Assembly: GCA_036556145.1 (NCBI GenBank)
Contig: DATBKB010000071.1
Coordinates: 1 to 17,897, forward strand
Source: JACDAV01 sp036556145
GTDB lineage: Bacteria; Chloroflexota; Limnocylindria; Limnocylindrales; CSP1-4
Reading direction: 5' to 3'
DNA: 17,897 bases
The notes under the pieces were generated by a model. It was not told where the DNA came from. It saw nothing but the letters and a program-made list of their open reading frames with translations, and ran no database searches. Each line of letters begins with the position of its first letter. Position 1 is the stretch's first letter. A program made the translations under genes and the position numbers. Positions 6,977 to 13,752 of this stretch are shown one piece after another.

Positions 6977-7737
6977 TCCAGCTCCGATCCGGTTGGGGGC
7001 TCGGGGGCCATGGCGGCCGCACCGGCCGTCGCGACGAGTCGGTAGCCGACGCCCCGGACCGTCTGCAGGTGAACCGGCCGGTTCGGGTCGACCTCGACCT
7101 TCTGGCGGAGGCGGCGCATGGTCACCCACACGTACGAGGGGTCGGCGTCCTCCGTCTCCGCCCAACCGCGAACGAGAAGGGTCTCGGTGGTCACGACCTG
7201 GCCGATGTTCGCGGCCAGCGCGTACAGGAGGCGCGACTCGGTCGGCGAGAGCTGGACCGTCCGGCCGCCAACCGTGGCCTCTCGGCGGTGCAGGTCGAGC
7301 GTCAGGTTGGGCCCGAGGCGGAGGCTCTTTCGCGGCACCTTGTCGCCGAGCCGCCGGAGCACGCGGTTGATCCGTGCCCGCAGCTCCGGATAGTGGTAGG
7401 GCTTGGTGACGTAGTCCTCGGCGACCTCCTCGAGGAGATCGGCCTTCGAGTCGCCTGCGTCGATCGCCGACAGCACGATGATCGGGAGATCGGCCAGGCC
7501 CTTGACTTCACGGGCCAGGGAGAGCCCATCCATCCGCGGCATCATCATGTCGATGATGAGCAGGTCCGGCCAACCGCTCCGCATCCGGCGGAGTGCCTCT
7601 TCGCCGTCGCGGGCCGTGGCCGTCTCGTAGCCATCGGCCTTCAGCTGGTCGGCGAGGAGGACCAGGAGGTTCGGGTCGTCGTCGACGATGAGGATCCTGG
7701 CCGTGCCGCCCGCGCCCGCGGGTCCGCCGCTCAGCAT
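6973..7737 (-). CDS. OmpR/PhoB-family response regulator (254 aa)
   Basis: The receiver domain (about 14-130) carries the acidic pair D20/D21, phosphoacceptor Asp63 in LLIIDMMMPRMDG, Ser90 at the switch position and Lys112 in TKPYHY. A winged-helix DNA-binding domain follows (about 137-240), with LSPTESRLLYALAAN, the recognition part WVTMRRLRQKVE and the closing VRGVGYRL typical of OmpR/PhoB. A tail rich in Ala and Pro ends the protein. It is first in an operon with the histidine kinase, its obvious partner, and lies between two pilin-like cassettes, which makes their promoters candidate targets. The start at ATG 7735-7737 has no ribosome site, but a TATCCT hexamer sits exactly six bases before it, consistent with a leaderless message. 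Confidence 0.95.
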   Translation of the reverse strand: MLSGGPAGAGGTARILIVDDDPNLLVLLADQLKADGYETATARDGEEALRRMRSGWPDLLIIDMMMPRMDGLSLAREVKGLADLPIIVLSAIDAGDSKADLLEEVAEDYVTKPYHYPELRARINRVLRRLGDKVPRKSLRLGPNLTLDLHRREATVGGRTVQLSPTESRLLYALAANIGQVVTTETLLVRGWAETEDADPSYVWVTMRRLRQKVEVDPNRPVHLQTVRGVGYRLVATAGAAAMAPEPPTGSELD

Positions 7738-7743
7738 GGGCCG

Positions 7744-7749
7744 AGGATA
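7744..7749 (-). promoter_or_regulatory. TAnnnT (-10) hexamer of a leaderless regulator gene
   Basis: TATCCT on the minus strand is followed by CGGCCC and then ATG. The six-base spacing is the same as at three other genes in this window. Confidence 0.6.
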
Positions 7750-7754
7750 GCAGC

Positions 7755-7773
7755 GCTCGGAGGCCTTCCGAGC
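7755..7773. promoter_or_regulatory. Perfect inverted repeat GCTCGGA-GGCCT-TCCGAGC at the regulator promoter
   Basis: Seven-base arms with a five-base loop lie five bases upstream of the TATCCT hexamer, covering the place a -35 element or an operator would occupy. It could be an operator or a second terminator hairpin of cassette B; the sequence alone does not decide. Confidence 0.45.
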
Positions 7774-7785
7774 TCCGCCGCCACG

Positions 7786-7807
7786 GGCGGCGGCGGGTGC
7801 CGCCGCC
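7786..7807 (-). terminator. Nine-base GC hairpin ending cassette B
   Basis: GGCGGCGGC / GCCGCCGCC arms with a four-base loop start three bases after the stop of the small membrane protein (7810-7812). No T-tract follows. It is the strongest hairpin in the window. Confidence 0.55.
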
Positions 7808-7809
7808 GC

Positions 7810-7959
7810 TCAGAGCATGGCGCCCGCAAGGATGTACATCCACACGGCCATGACGATGGCGAACGCGACGACACCGATGGTGAAGCCCATCACGAGCCGA
7901 AGCGAACGGGCGGCGCGTTCCGTTGGCCGGAGCCGCCCGTTCGAGGCCCCGCTCGTCAC
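7810..7959 (-). CDS. Small single-span membrane protein (49 aa), cassette B
   Basis: The start is GTG 7957-7959, overlapping the TadG-like stop as GTGA, exactly as in cassette A. The N-terminal half is Arg-rich (RLRPTERAARSLRL). One membrane span follows, about residues 24-43, running into AVWMYI and a Gly-Ala pair near the end (LAGAML). It matches the 51-aa protein at 867-1022 in length, topology, position and the motif VVAFAxVxAVWMY. The N-terminal halves differ in sequence but both are basic, so the membrane part is what selection has kept. A strong hairpin directly after the stop marks the end of the operon. Function unknown; an accessory role to the TadG-like partner is inferred. Confidence 0.82.
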   Translation of the reverse strand: MTSGASNGRLRPTERAARSLRLVMGFTIGVVAFAIVMAVWMYILAGAML

Positions 7960-10265
7960 GGGATGACCAGGTGGACCGGATTACCCCGGATGTTGACCTT
8001 CCAGGTCGTGACGTCGTTCGACGTCCCGCTTCCGTTCATCGTGTAGCGGATCTTCCACCAGCCGTTCTGCGCGGCCGTGTACCCGCTCGGGATCTGGGCG
8101 AGGATCGTGAGCCAGCATCCGTTGAACGTACCGGCCGTTGCACCGACGTTCGTCGTGATCGACATGACGTTGTTGCCGCTCAGCGAGTCGCAGGCCGCCG
8201 CGTTGGCGTTGGTCGTGCCGCGCGCCGCGGTGTAATTGACGGGCACCGCGGACCAGCCGCCGGAATTCGGGGCAAGGATCTGGAGCTGGGCGTTCAGCGG
8301 GTTGGTGTCACCCGGGTCCCAGAGACTGATCTCGACCGTCTTGCCCGCGTGGACGGCGTCGAGCTGGGCGAGGTAGAACTCGGACGAGACCGGGGAGCCG
8401 CTGGCCGAAAGCGGCGTGAACGCCTGCATCGCGCCGAGGCCGTAGACCCGCGGCGTGCCGCCGGTCGCCGACCCGTAGATCGCGAAGCTGTTCTCGGCGT
8501 CGGTGCCGATCTGGGCGGTGGCATTGATCGGGTCCGTCGAATTCGTGTGGATCCGGTAGGTCCTCCCGACAGGGCCACCCGTCAAGCCGCTCGCCAGGAG
8601 GTACCAGCGGTTGTGGTAATCGCGGGCATCACCGTACGCCGAGTCGGTCGTGTTCTGGCACGTGGTGCCGCCGGCGGCACCGCCCATCGTCGTGTCGGAG
8701 AAGCTCATGTTGCGGAACATGCTCCCCGAGTCGGCGACTGGAGCTCCGTCGTCGCCCGCGTCGTAGATCGTTCCCTGGGTGTCGTACACCCGGTAGAACG
8801 AGCTCACGGCGTCACCGGCCCCGGAGAACCAGCGGTCGCCCACGCCCCGGTTGATGTTCGTCGTGCAGAAGACCGGGTCGTACAGGTAGATCGAGCCGTT
8901 CGTCGACCCCGCCGGCATCTCGAAGGCGTAGTTGTAGTAGGTGTTCGGGTCGTGCATTGGATTCGTGGCGCCGCCGACGGTGTCGTAGTACGGCTGGTGC
9001 GCGTCGCCGTTCACGTTGGCGGAGCCCTGGCTGTTCATCGTCGCCCAGAAGCCCCGCGGGTTGAGCGCCGCGCCGTCGGCGTTGAAGCAGCCGGCCGCGC
9101 CCACGACGCATCCGGTGCCCGGGCCCTGCAGGAGCTGGTCGGGCAGCGTGGTCGTCGTCGTGGTCGTGGTCGCCCGATTGAAGTTGTAGTGCAGCCGGAC
9201 TTCGAGCATGTCGACCCGTAGCTGGGTTGCCGCGGCGCAGCCGCCGCCGGATTTGGTCCCGGTGAGCCGGAGGCGGAAGTTGAGGTTGCTGATGTCGGCA
9301 GGCACCCAGGCGTGGGCGCCCCAGGCGGTCATGTTGCTCGTCGAGCCGAGGGTGTAGTCGCCGCTGCTCGAGTTCGTGCCGAGGTTCGGTGTCTCCGTGA
9401 CCGTGGTCGTCCAGGCCGCGCCGCTGTTCCACGACAGCAGGACCCGGACCCGGCCGGTGCACCCGCTCGCGGAAAAGTACGCGTCGCTCAGGCGGACCTC
9501 GAGGCCGGTGATGGCCGTCAGCGTGTCGTTGGCCCCGAGGGCGCCGTTCAGGCTGAACGTGCTCCAGTCGTGCGACGACGCGTTGACGGTCGTCCGCGCG
9601 TACACGTTGTCGTTGCTCGTGACGGCGTTCGTGAGGTTGCCGCTGCTCGCCGTCCAGACGGCAGGCGGCCCGGGCGGGGTCGGGATGTGATTCGCGCCGG
9701 GAAGCACCCAGCCCGAGTTGCCGGTCATCGGCGTGATCGTCGTGGTCGTCGCCGTGTTCGTGAGGCCGCGCGTCATGCCGAACACGCCGTAGTAGTTCTC
9801 CGGGCTGCCCATGGGGACGGGCAGGACGAACTCGGCACGGGCAGTCCGGGTGGCCTGAATCTGGGGCATCCCGAAGATGCGCATGAAGAACGTGTTCACC
9901 GGCGCACTGACCGTGACGTTGAGGCGGCGACCCGTCGTCGCCGGGAACTGCTGGGGCGTCACGGTGATGCCGGGGGCGGTGCTGTCGTACCCGTTCTTCT
10001 TCGCCTCGGCCCTTGCGAGGGCGTACGCGCTCGTCGGGTCGGCGGGCAGCTTGACGACGCCGGCAAGAGCGGCCGCGTCCGCCGCGCGCTGGACGCGCAA
10101 CGAGTTGACCCAGTACCAGGACACATCGATCACGATGGCGACCATGCCCGCGAAGACGAACATCGACAGGACGAACAGGACGAGGATCTGGCCCCTCGAG
10201 CGGGGCCGATTCCTACGTGCCGTTGGCGTCGCCTCTGGCTGACCGGAAGACTGCTGGGTAGTCAC
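7956..10265 (-). CDS. TadG-like surface/pilus-assembly protein, cassette B (769 aa)
   Basis: The start is GTG 10263-10265, with GAGG eight bases upstream; it lies 13 bases after the preceding TadE stop. The N-terminus has a leader rich in Arg and Pro, then RGQILVLFVLSMFVFAG (cleavage expected after Gly25, +5 glutamate replaced by Leu), one helix and IDVSWYWVNSLRVQRAADAAALAG. The rest parallels the cassette A protein: MGSPENYYGV, beta-rich segments, GFWATMNSQG with GDAH, VYGLGAM, LWDPGDT, and an end TTWKVNIRGNPVHLVIP. It is longer, partly through a Thr run (eight in a row) and a Cys-containing stretch in the central linker. No vWA domain is seen. Large paralogous extracellular parts with conserved ends suggest a structural or adhesive surface protein. 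Confidence 0.88.
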   Translation of the reverse strand: MTTQQSSGQPEATPTARRNRPRSRGQILVLFVLSMFVFAGMVAIVIDVSWYWVNSLRVQRAADAAALAGVVKLPADPTSAYALARAEAKKNGYDSTAPGITVTPQQFPATTGRRLNVTVSAPVNTFFMRIFGMPQIQATRTARAEFVLPVPMGSPENYYGVFGMTRGLTNTATTTTITPMTGNSGWVLPGANHIPTPPGPPAVWTASSGNLTNAVTSNDNVYARTTVNASSHDWSTFSLNGALGANDTLTAITGLEVRLSDAYFSASGCTGRVRVLLSWNSGAAWTTTVTETPNLGTNSSSGDYTLGSTSNMTAWGAHAWVPADISNLNFRLRLTGTKSGGGCAAATQLRVDMLEVRLHYNFNRATTTTTTTTLPDQLLQGPGTGCVVGAAGCFNADGAALNPRGFWATMNSQGSANVNGDAHQPYYDTVGGATNPMHDPNTYYNYAFEMPAGSTNGSIYLYDPVFCTTNINRGVGDRWFSGAGDAVSSFYRVYDTQGTIYDAGDDGAPVADSGSMFRNMSFSDTTMGGAAGGTTCQNTTDSAYGDARDYHNRWYLLASGLTGGPVGRTYRIHTNSTDPINATAQIGTDAENSFAIYGSATGGTPRVYGLGAMQAFTPLSASGSPVSSEFYLAQLDAVHAGKTVEISLWDPGDTNPLNAQLQILAPNSGGWSAVPVNYTAARGTTNANAAACDSLSGNNVMSITTNVGATAGTFNGCWLTILAQIPSGYTAAQNGWWKIRYTMNGSGTSNDVTTWKVNIRGNPVHLVIP

Positions 10266-10278
10266 GCGGGGAACCTCG

Positions 10279-10872
10279 TCAATCGGGGTTGAGGGCCATG
10301 ATCGTTCGGTCGGTGAGCGGCATCGTCGGGTTCCCTGCCAGGCCCATGAGCGACCCCATCGGCGTGACGTACCGGTACCGGTAGCTGATGCGGACCCCGA
10401 TCGAGTCGGGATTGTTTCCGTTGTTTCGGCTGCAGGGACTCCAGTTGGTCGCGCCGGAGCGGGTGAACTGGAGGACCTCGCCGTCGACGGTCGGGCCGGT
10501 GCCCGGTACCCACAGATTCACGGTCAGCTCGGTGCCCGTGGCGCTCGATCGATAGATCGCGATCTGCGAGACCTGGCTGACGGAGACCTGGCTTCCGGGC
10601 GAGGTCAACACGCGCTGGACGGCGGCGATGACGTAGTCATCGACGTTCGGGGTCGAGCTGCAGGAGACCTCGGCGCTCCCGTTTGCCAGGGCCGCGCCCG
10701 TGCGGGCCCCCTCGCGCGTTGCGTACTCGAGCGTGAGGTGATGCGTGAACGCGAAACCGAACTCGAGCATGCCGAGCAGCAGGAGCAGGAAGACCGGCAT
10801 CGAGATCGCCAGCTCGACGAGGCTCTGACCTCGCTCGCGCTTGGGTTCCGTGCCGGCGACGCTGCGGCTCAC
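10279..10872 (-). CDS. TadE-type minor pseudopilin, second in cassette B (197 aa)
   Basis: The start is GTG 10870-10872, overlapping the preceding stop as GTGA. A basic leader leads to ERGQSLVEL (cleavage after Gly15, glutamate at +5), one helix (about 19-45) and LTLEYATREGAR. The body has two cysteines, QRVLTSPGSQVSVSQVSQI, VWVPG and VDGE, and ends DRTIMALNPD. It is collinear with the cassette A protein at 3249-3860, with the hydrophobic helix and C-terminus best kept. The frame upstream to 11130 only shadows the first TadE gene. Confidence 0.88.
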   Translation of the reverse strand: MSRSVAGTEPKRERGQSLVELAISMPVFLLLLLGMLEFGFAFTHHLTLEYATREGARTGAALANGSAEVSCSSTPNVDDYVIAAVQRVLTSPGSQVSVSQVSQIAIYRSSATGTELTVNLWVPGTGPTVDGEVLQFTRSGATNWSPCSRNNGNNPDSIGVRISYRYRYVTPMGSLMGLAGNPTMPLTDRTIMALNPD

Positions 10873-11546
10873 AGGACCGGCTCCATCCGCATCGCGTTCG
10901 ACTGGACGATGCTGTAGCCGGTGCCCTGGAGGTCGAGGAACGCCCGGAGAGGCGTATGCCAGAGGTAGCTGTAGCGGATCTCCACACCGATGTGATCCAC
11001 GGACGTCGTGGCCGGCAAGGGCGGGTTCGCCGGGCATCCGAGGAGGATGTTGCAGCGCTTCGTGTCCTGGTAGGCCTCGGTGCCGGCCAGGGTGTACGGC
11101 ACCGTCACAGAACCGGTGCCGAGCGGGCACGTCATGCTGCCACCGCGCGTGTAGCGGTTCGTGGCGAGCGCCTGACCGACCCGGTTGGACTTGAAGATGC
11201 GCACCTCGGTGATCTGGCCCTCGTCGGTCGGTGCCGTGATGGCCTCCTCGACCTTGGCGAGGATCGCGCAGTCGGCGCCGTCGGCATTGCCGGCTTCCGC
11301 GGCGATGAGCGCCGCCTCACGGCTCGCGAAGTTGACCGACAGCACGGCGTTCAGCGCCAGCGAGAACTCGATGACCGCGACAAGCATCAGGAGGAAGACC
11401 GGGACGACCATCGCGAACTCGACCAGGGCCTGTCCGCGCGTCGGCGCACGGCCCGGCCGGAAGACGCGAAGGGGGCGCGATGAGCCCCACGCCTTCGGGG
11501 TTGCAAGCGGCGGAAGCGAGCGGTTCGAGCGCAAGTGCCACTCCAT
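10869..11546 (-). CDS. TadE-type minor pseudopilin, first in cassette B (225 aa)
   Basis: First gene of cassette B. ATG 11544-11546 gives a long, Arg/Pro-rich leader of 38 residues before GQALVEFAMVVPVFLLM, with glutamate at +5; a TTG four codons later is an alternative. NFASREAALIAAEAGN follows the helix. Four cysteines (contexts ADC, TC, RCN, LGC) and the C-terminal SNAMRMEPVL match the cassette A protein. No ribosome site is visible, and the long frame continues upstream into the nth region, where it is a shadow. The leader is longer than in its paralogue, so the true start is the least certain point. Confidence 0.83.
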   Translation of the reverse strand: MEWHLRSNRSLPPLATPKAWGSSRPLRVFRPGRAPTRGQALVEFAMVVPVFLLMLVAVIEFSLALNAVLSVNFASREAALIAAEAGNADGADCAILAKVEEAITAPTDEGQITEVRIFKSNRVGQALATNRYTRGGSMTCPLGTGSVTVPYTLAGTEAYQDTKRCNILLGCPANPPLPATTSVDHIGVEIRYSYLWHTPLRAFLDLQGTGYSIVQSNAMRMEPVL

Positions 11547-11782
11547 GGCTGGACGCTGAGTTCGCGGATTGTGCGCGGCGCCCCTTGCAGGGTGCCTTGC
11601 CCTGGTGCGTCGCCACATAGGCACAATGGCGCGGCCGAGTGCCCCAAAGGTCCTGGGCCACCGGTACGGGGCCGGTGCCGGCGCCACAGCGGTCCGCGGG
11701 TGACCCGGAGGGGGCGCGCTGTCACCCCGCGCGTGAAGGGGAGCGACCGTCCTGCCGAGTGGCGGCGGATGCCGCCCGAAGG
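11547..11782. other. Intergenic region upstream of cassette B
   Basis: This 236-base gap must hold the cassette B promoter. Visible structures are CAGGG-TGCCTTG-CCCTG (11588-11604) and, at the far end, the hairpin after nth. I cannot place a -10/-35 pair with confidence. I see no gene in it and no clear similarity to the region upstream of cassette A. Confidence 0.4.
11761..11776 (-). terminator. GC hairpin after nth
   Basis: GGCGGC-GGAT-GCCGCC is a perfect six-base stem with a four-base loop, six bases after the nth stop (11783-11785). There is no T-tract. A further GAAGG / CCTTC pair (11779-11796) overlaps the stop itself. Confidence 0.5.
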
Positions 11783-12631
11783 TCAGGGGGCCTTCGGGTC
11801 GTAGAAGCGGCAGCGCGCCGCCACGGGGCAGATCTCGTGGCGTGGCGACCGCGCCTCGCAGATCCGTCGGCCGTGCTGGATGAGGTTGACGTGGGCCTCG
11901 AACATCTGGTCCGGCTCGAGCATCGCCAGGAACATCTCGTGCGCCTCGTCGGGGGTCGCCTTCACGGGGAGCAGCCCGATCCGCTTCGAGACGCGCTCGA
12001 CGTGACGGTCGACCGGCATGAGCGGCTGGCCGAATGAAAAGAGGAGCACGATCGACGCCGTCTTCTTGCCGATGCCCGGGATCGTCGTGAGCCAGTCGCG
12101 GGCCTCGAGCGCCGGCATGCCGGCGAGGAACTCGAGCGAATAGTCGCCGCGCTCCTCGCGGATCTTCCGCAGCGACGCCTGGAGGCGGGGCGCCTTCTGT
12201 GGCGCGAGCCCGCCGGGACGGATGACGTCGACGAGCTCCTCGAGCGGCGCGAACTCGACGCGGGCCCAGTCGGGCGCGGGTCCGGGTGGCAGTCCGGTTC
12301 CGCCCCAGCCGGCGCCGAGCTCGCCCGACTCGACTGGCCCACTCCCCGGGTAGGCGCGACGGAGCGCCTCGAACGCCTTCTCGGCGTTGATGTCGGCGCT
12401 GTTCTGGGTGAGGATCGTGAGGATCAGCTCGCTCGTCGGGTCGAGGCGGCGCTGCCACTGCGGCCGGCCATAGATGCTCGCGAGCCCGTCGAGGACGTCC
12501 CGGAGCAGGGCCGGTCGAGTCCGCTCGAGCCGGCGGACCCAGGTGCGGACCGGATCGGGCTTCCGCCGCCGGCGCTTGATGGGACGGCGAGGCTTCGTCG
12601 GCGCCGGGTTCGCCGTGGCGGCGTCCGTCAC
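11783..12631 (-). CDS. nth: Endonuclease III-like DNA glycosylase/AP lyase (282 aa)
   Basis: GTG 12629-12631 overlaps the glycerate kinase stop as GTGA. After a basic tail (KPRRPIKRRRRKP), the HhH-GPD fold starts at about residue 40. The helix-hairpin-helix is IPGIGKKTASIVL (184-196), with Lys190 in the position of the catalytic lysine and Asp208 in VDRHV as the catalytic aspartate; together they indicate a bifunctional glycosylase that removes oxidised pyrimidines. The C-terminal iron-sulfur loop is C258-x6-H265-x2-C268-x5-C274, where all four ligands are normally Cys. An extra Gly/Pro-rich stretch (about 96-122) lies before GGLAPQKAPRL. It is last in the operon with sugar-glycerate genes; a functional link is not evident. 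Confidence 0.88.
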   Translation of the reverse strand: MTDAATANPAPTKPRRPIKRRRRKPDPVRTWVRRLERTRPALLRDVLDGLASIYGRPQWQRRLDPTSELILTILTQNSADINAEKAFEALRRAYPGSGPVESGELGAGWGGTGLPPGPAPDWARVEFAPLEELVDVIRPGGLAPQKAPRLQASLRKIREERGDYSLEFLAGMPALEARDWLTTIPGIGKKTASIVLLFSFGQPLMPVDRHVERVSKRIGLLPVKATPDEAHEMFLAMLEPDQMFEAHVNLIQHGRRICEARSPRHEICPVAARCRFYDPKAP

Positions 12632-13752
12632 GGCAAGGAGCCCGCCGCGACGAGCCGCGCGATCCGCTCGCCGGCGCGTTCCACCGGCGCGGCGCCTGCG
12701 GCGATGGCCTCCTCGACGGCGATCGGTCGCTCGTGGACCGGGACGACGGTCGCCAGATCTCGCAGCGCCTCGACGCCTTCGGGCGTGACGGCGCCGCCGA
12801 CTGCGATGCATCGCGCCCCGCGCGCCGCGGCCCGGCGGGCGACGCCGAGCGCCGTCTTGCCGAACGCGGTCTGCGCGTCGATCCGGCCCTCGCCGGTGAT
12901 CACGATGTCCGCGCGCGCGAGCTTCTCGTCGAAGCCCGTGGCCTCCATGACGAGCTCCACGCCCGGACGCAGCGCGAACGACCGGAAGCGATCCTGGACT
13001 GCGAGCAGCCCGAACCCGACCCCACCGGCCGCACCCGCACCCGGCGTGTCGCGTTCTCGTCTGCCTGTCGCGGACTCCAGGTCGTCTGCCCACAGGGCGA
13101 GGCGCCGATCGAGCCCTTCGACCTGGGATGGGGACGCGCCCTTCTGCGGTGCGTAGGTCGCCGCGGCGCCGCGGTCGCCCAGCAGCGGGTTGGAGACGTC
13201 ACAGGCGACGGCGAGATCGACATCGGCCAGGCGACCGTCAAGCCGGTCGACCCGGACCGTCTCGCCGGCCTCGAGGCCGAGCGCGCAGAGCAATCCCCGG
13301 CCGCCGTCCGTCGTCGCCGAGCCGCCGATGCCCAGGACGATGCCACGCACGCCGGAGTCGAGCACGGCGCACAGCACCTCGCCGGTTCCGCCCGAGTCGG
13401 CCGCCACCGGATCCCGCTCCGCGGCGTCGACTCGCGAAAGGCCCGATGCCTCGGCCATCTCGACGACGGCCCGGGTGCCGTCGTCCGAGCGCAACCAGCG
13501 GGCCGTCACCGGACGGCCGAGCGGATCCGTCACCCGGACCGTCTGCCGCTGCCAGCCGCCCGCGGCCTCGATCGCGGCGAGCGTGCCCTCGCCGCCGTCG
13601 GCGAGAGGAGCGAGGACGAGCTCGTCGGAGGGTCGGGCGCGGCGCCATCCGGCCGCCAACGCCCGGGCGACCTCGACGGACGTCAGCGACCCCTTGAACG
13701 AGTCGGGGGCGACGAGCACGACCAGCGGCCGCCCGGACGGCGGCCGCGTCAC
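12628..13752 (-). CDS. glxK: Glycerate kinase, GlxK/GarK family (374 aa)
   Basis: GTG 13750-13752 overlaps the preceding stop as GTGA. Length is close to the roughly 380 residues usual for the family. Signature stretches are APDSFKGSLTS (15-25), ADGGEGT (51-57), GIGGSATTDGG (141-151) and ITGEGRIDAQTAFGKT (285-300). The enzyme phosphorylates D-glycerate with ATP; members of this family make 2-phosphoglycerate or 3-phosphoglycerate, and the sequence alone does not show which. Placed just after a glucosyl-3-phosphoglycerate synthase, it could return glycerate released from glucosylglycerate to central metabolism, or supply the synthase acceptor if the product is 3-phosphoglycerate. That link is inference. 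Confidence 0.93.
   Translation of the reverse strand: MTRPPSGRPLVVLVAPDSFKGSLTSVEVARALAAGWRRARPSDELVLAPLADGGEGTLAAIEAAGGWQRQTVRVTDPLGRPVTARWLRSDDGTRAVVEMAEASGLSRVDAAERDPVAADSGGTGEVLCAVLDSGVRGIVLGIGGSATTDGGRGLLCALGLEAGETVRVDRLDGRLADVDLAVACDVSNPLLGDRGAAATYAPQKGASPSQVEGLDRRLALWADDLESATGRRERDTPGAGAAGGVGFGLLAVQDRFRSFALRPGVELVMEATGFDEKLARADIVITGEGRIDAQTAFGKTALGVARRAAARGARCIAVGGAVTPEGVEALRDLATVVPVHERPIAVEEAIAAGAAPVERAGERIARLVAAGSLP

Noticed and set aside
5279..7045. 588-codon plus-strand frame over the kinase gene
   Set aside because: The opposite strand encodes a complete histidine kinase with all motifs; this frame shows only Arg/Asp/Ala-rich composition.
7923..9221. 432-codon plus-strand frame over the cassette B TadG-like gene
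   Set aside because: Same kind of Arg/Val-rich shadow as that opposite the cassette A TadG-like gene, with no domain.
867..11546. Recent transposon-driven duplication
   Set aside because: No transposase, terminal inverted repeats or target duplications are visible, and the copies have diverged greatly, so this looks like an old duplication.
11595..11611. GACGCACCAGGGCAAGG on the minus strand, like the c-di-GMP (GEMM) riboswitch core CACGCACAGGGCAAACC
   Set aside because: Only this stretch resembles the motif: an extra C breaks it, and the second conserved strand and tetraloop receptor are not visible downstream. Covariance-model search would settle it.
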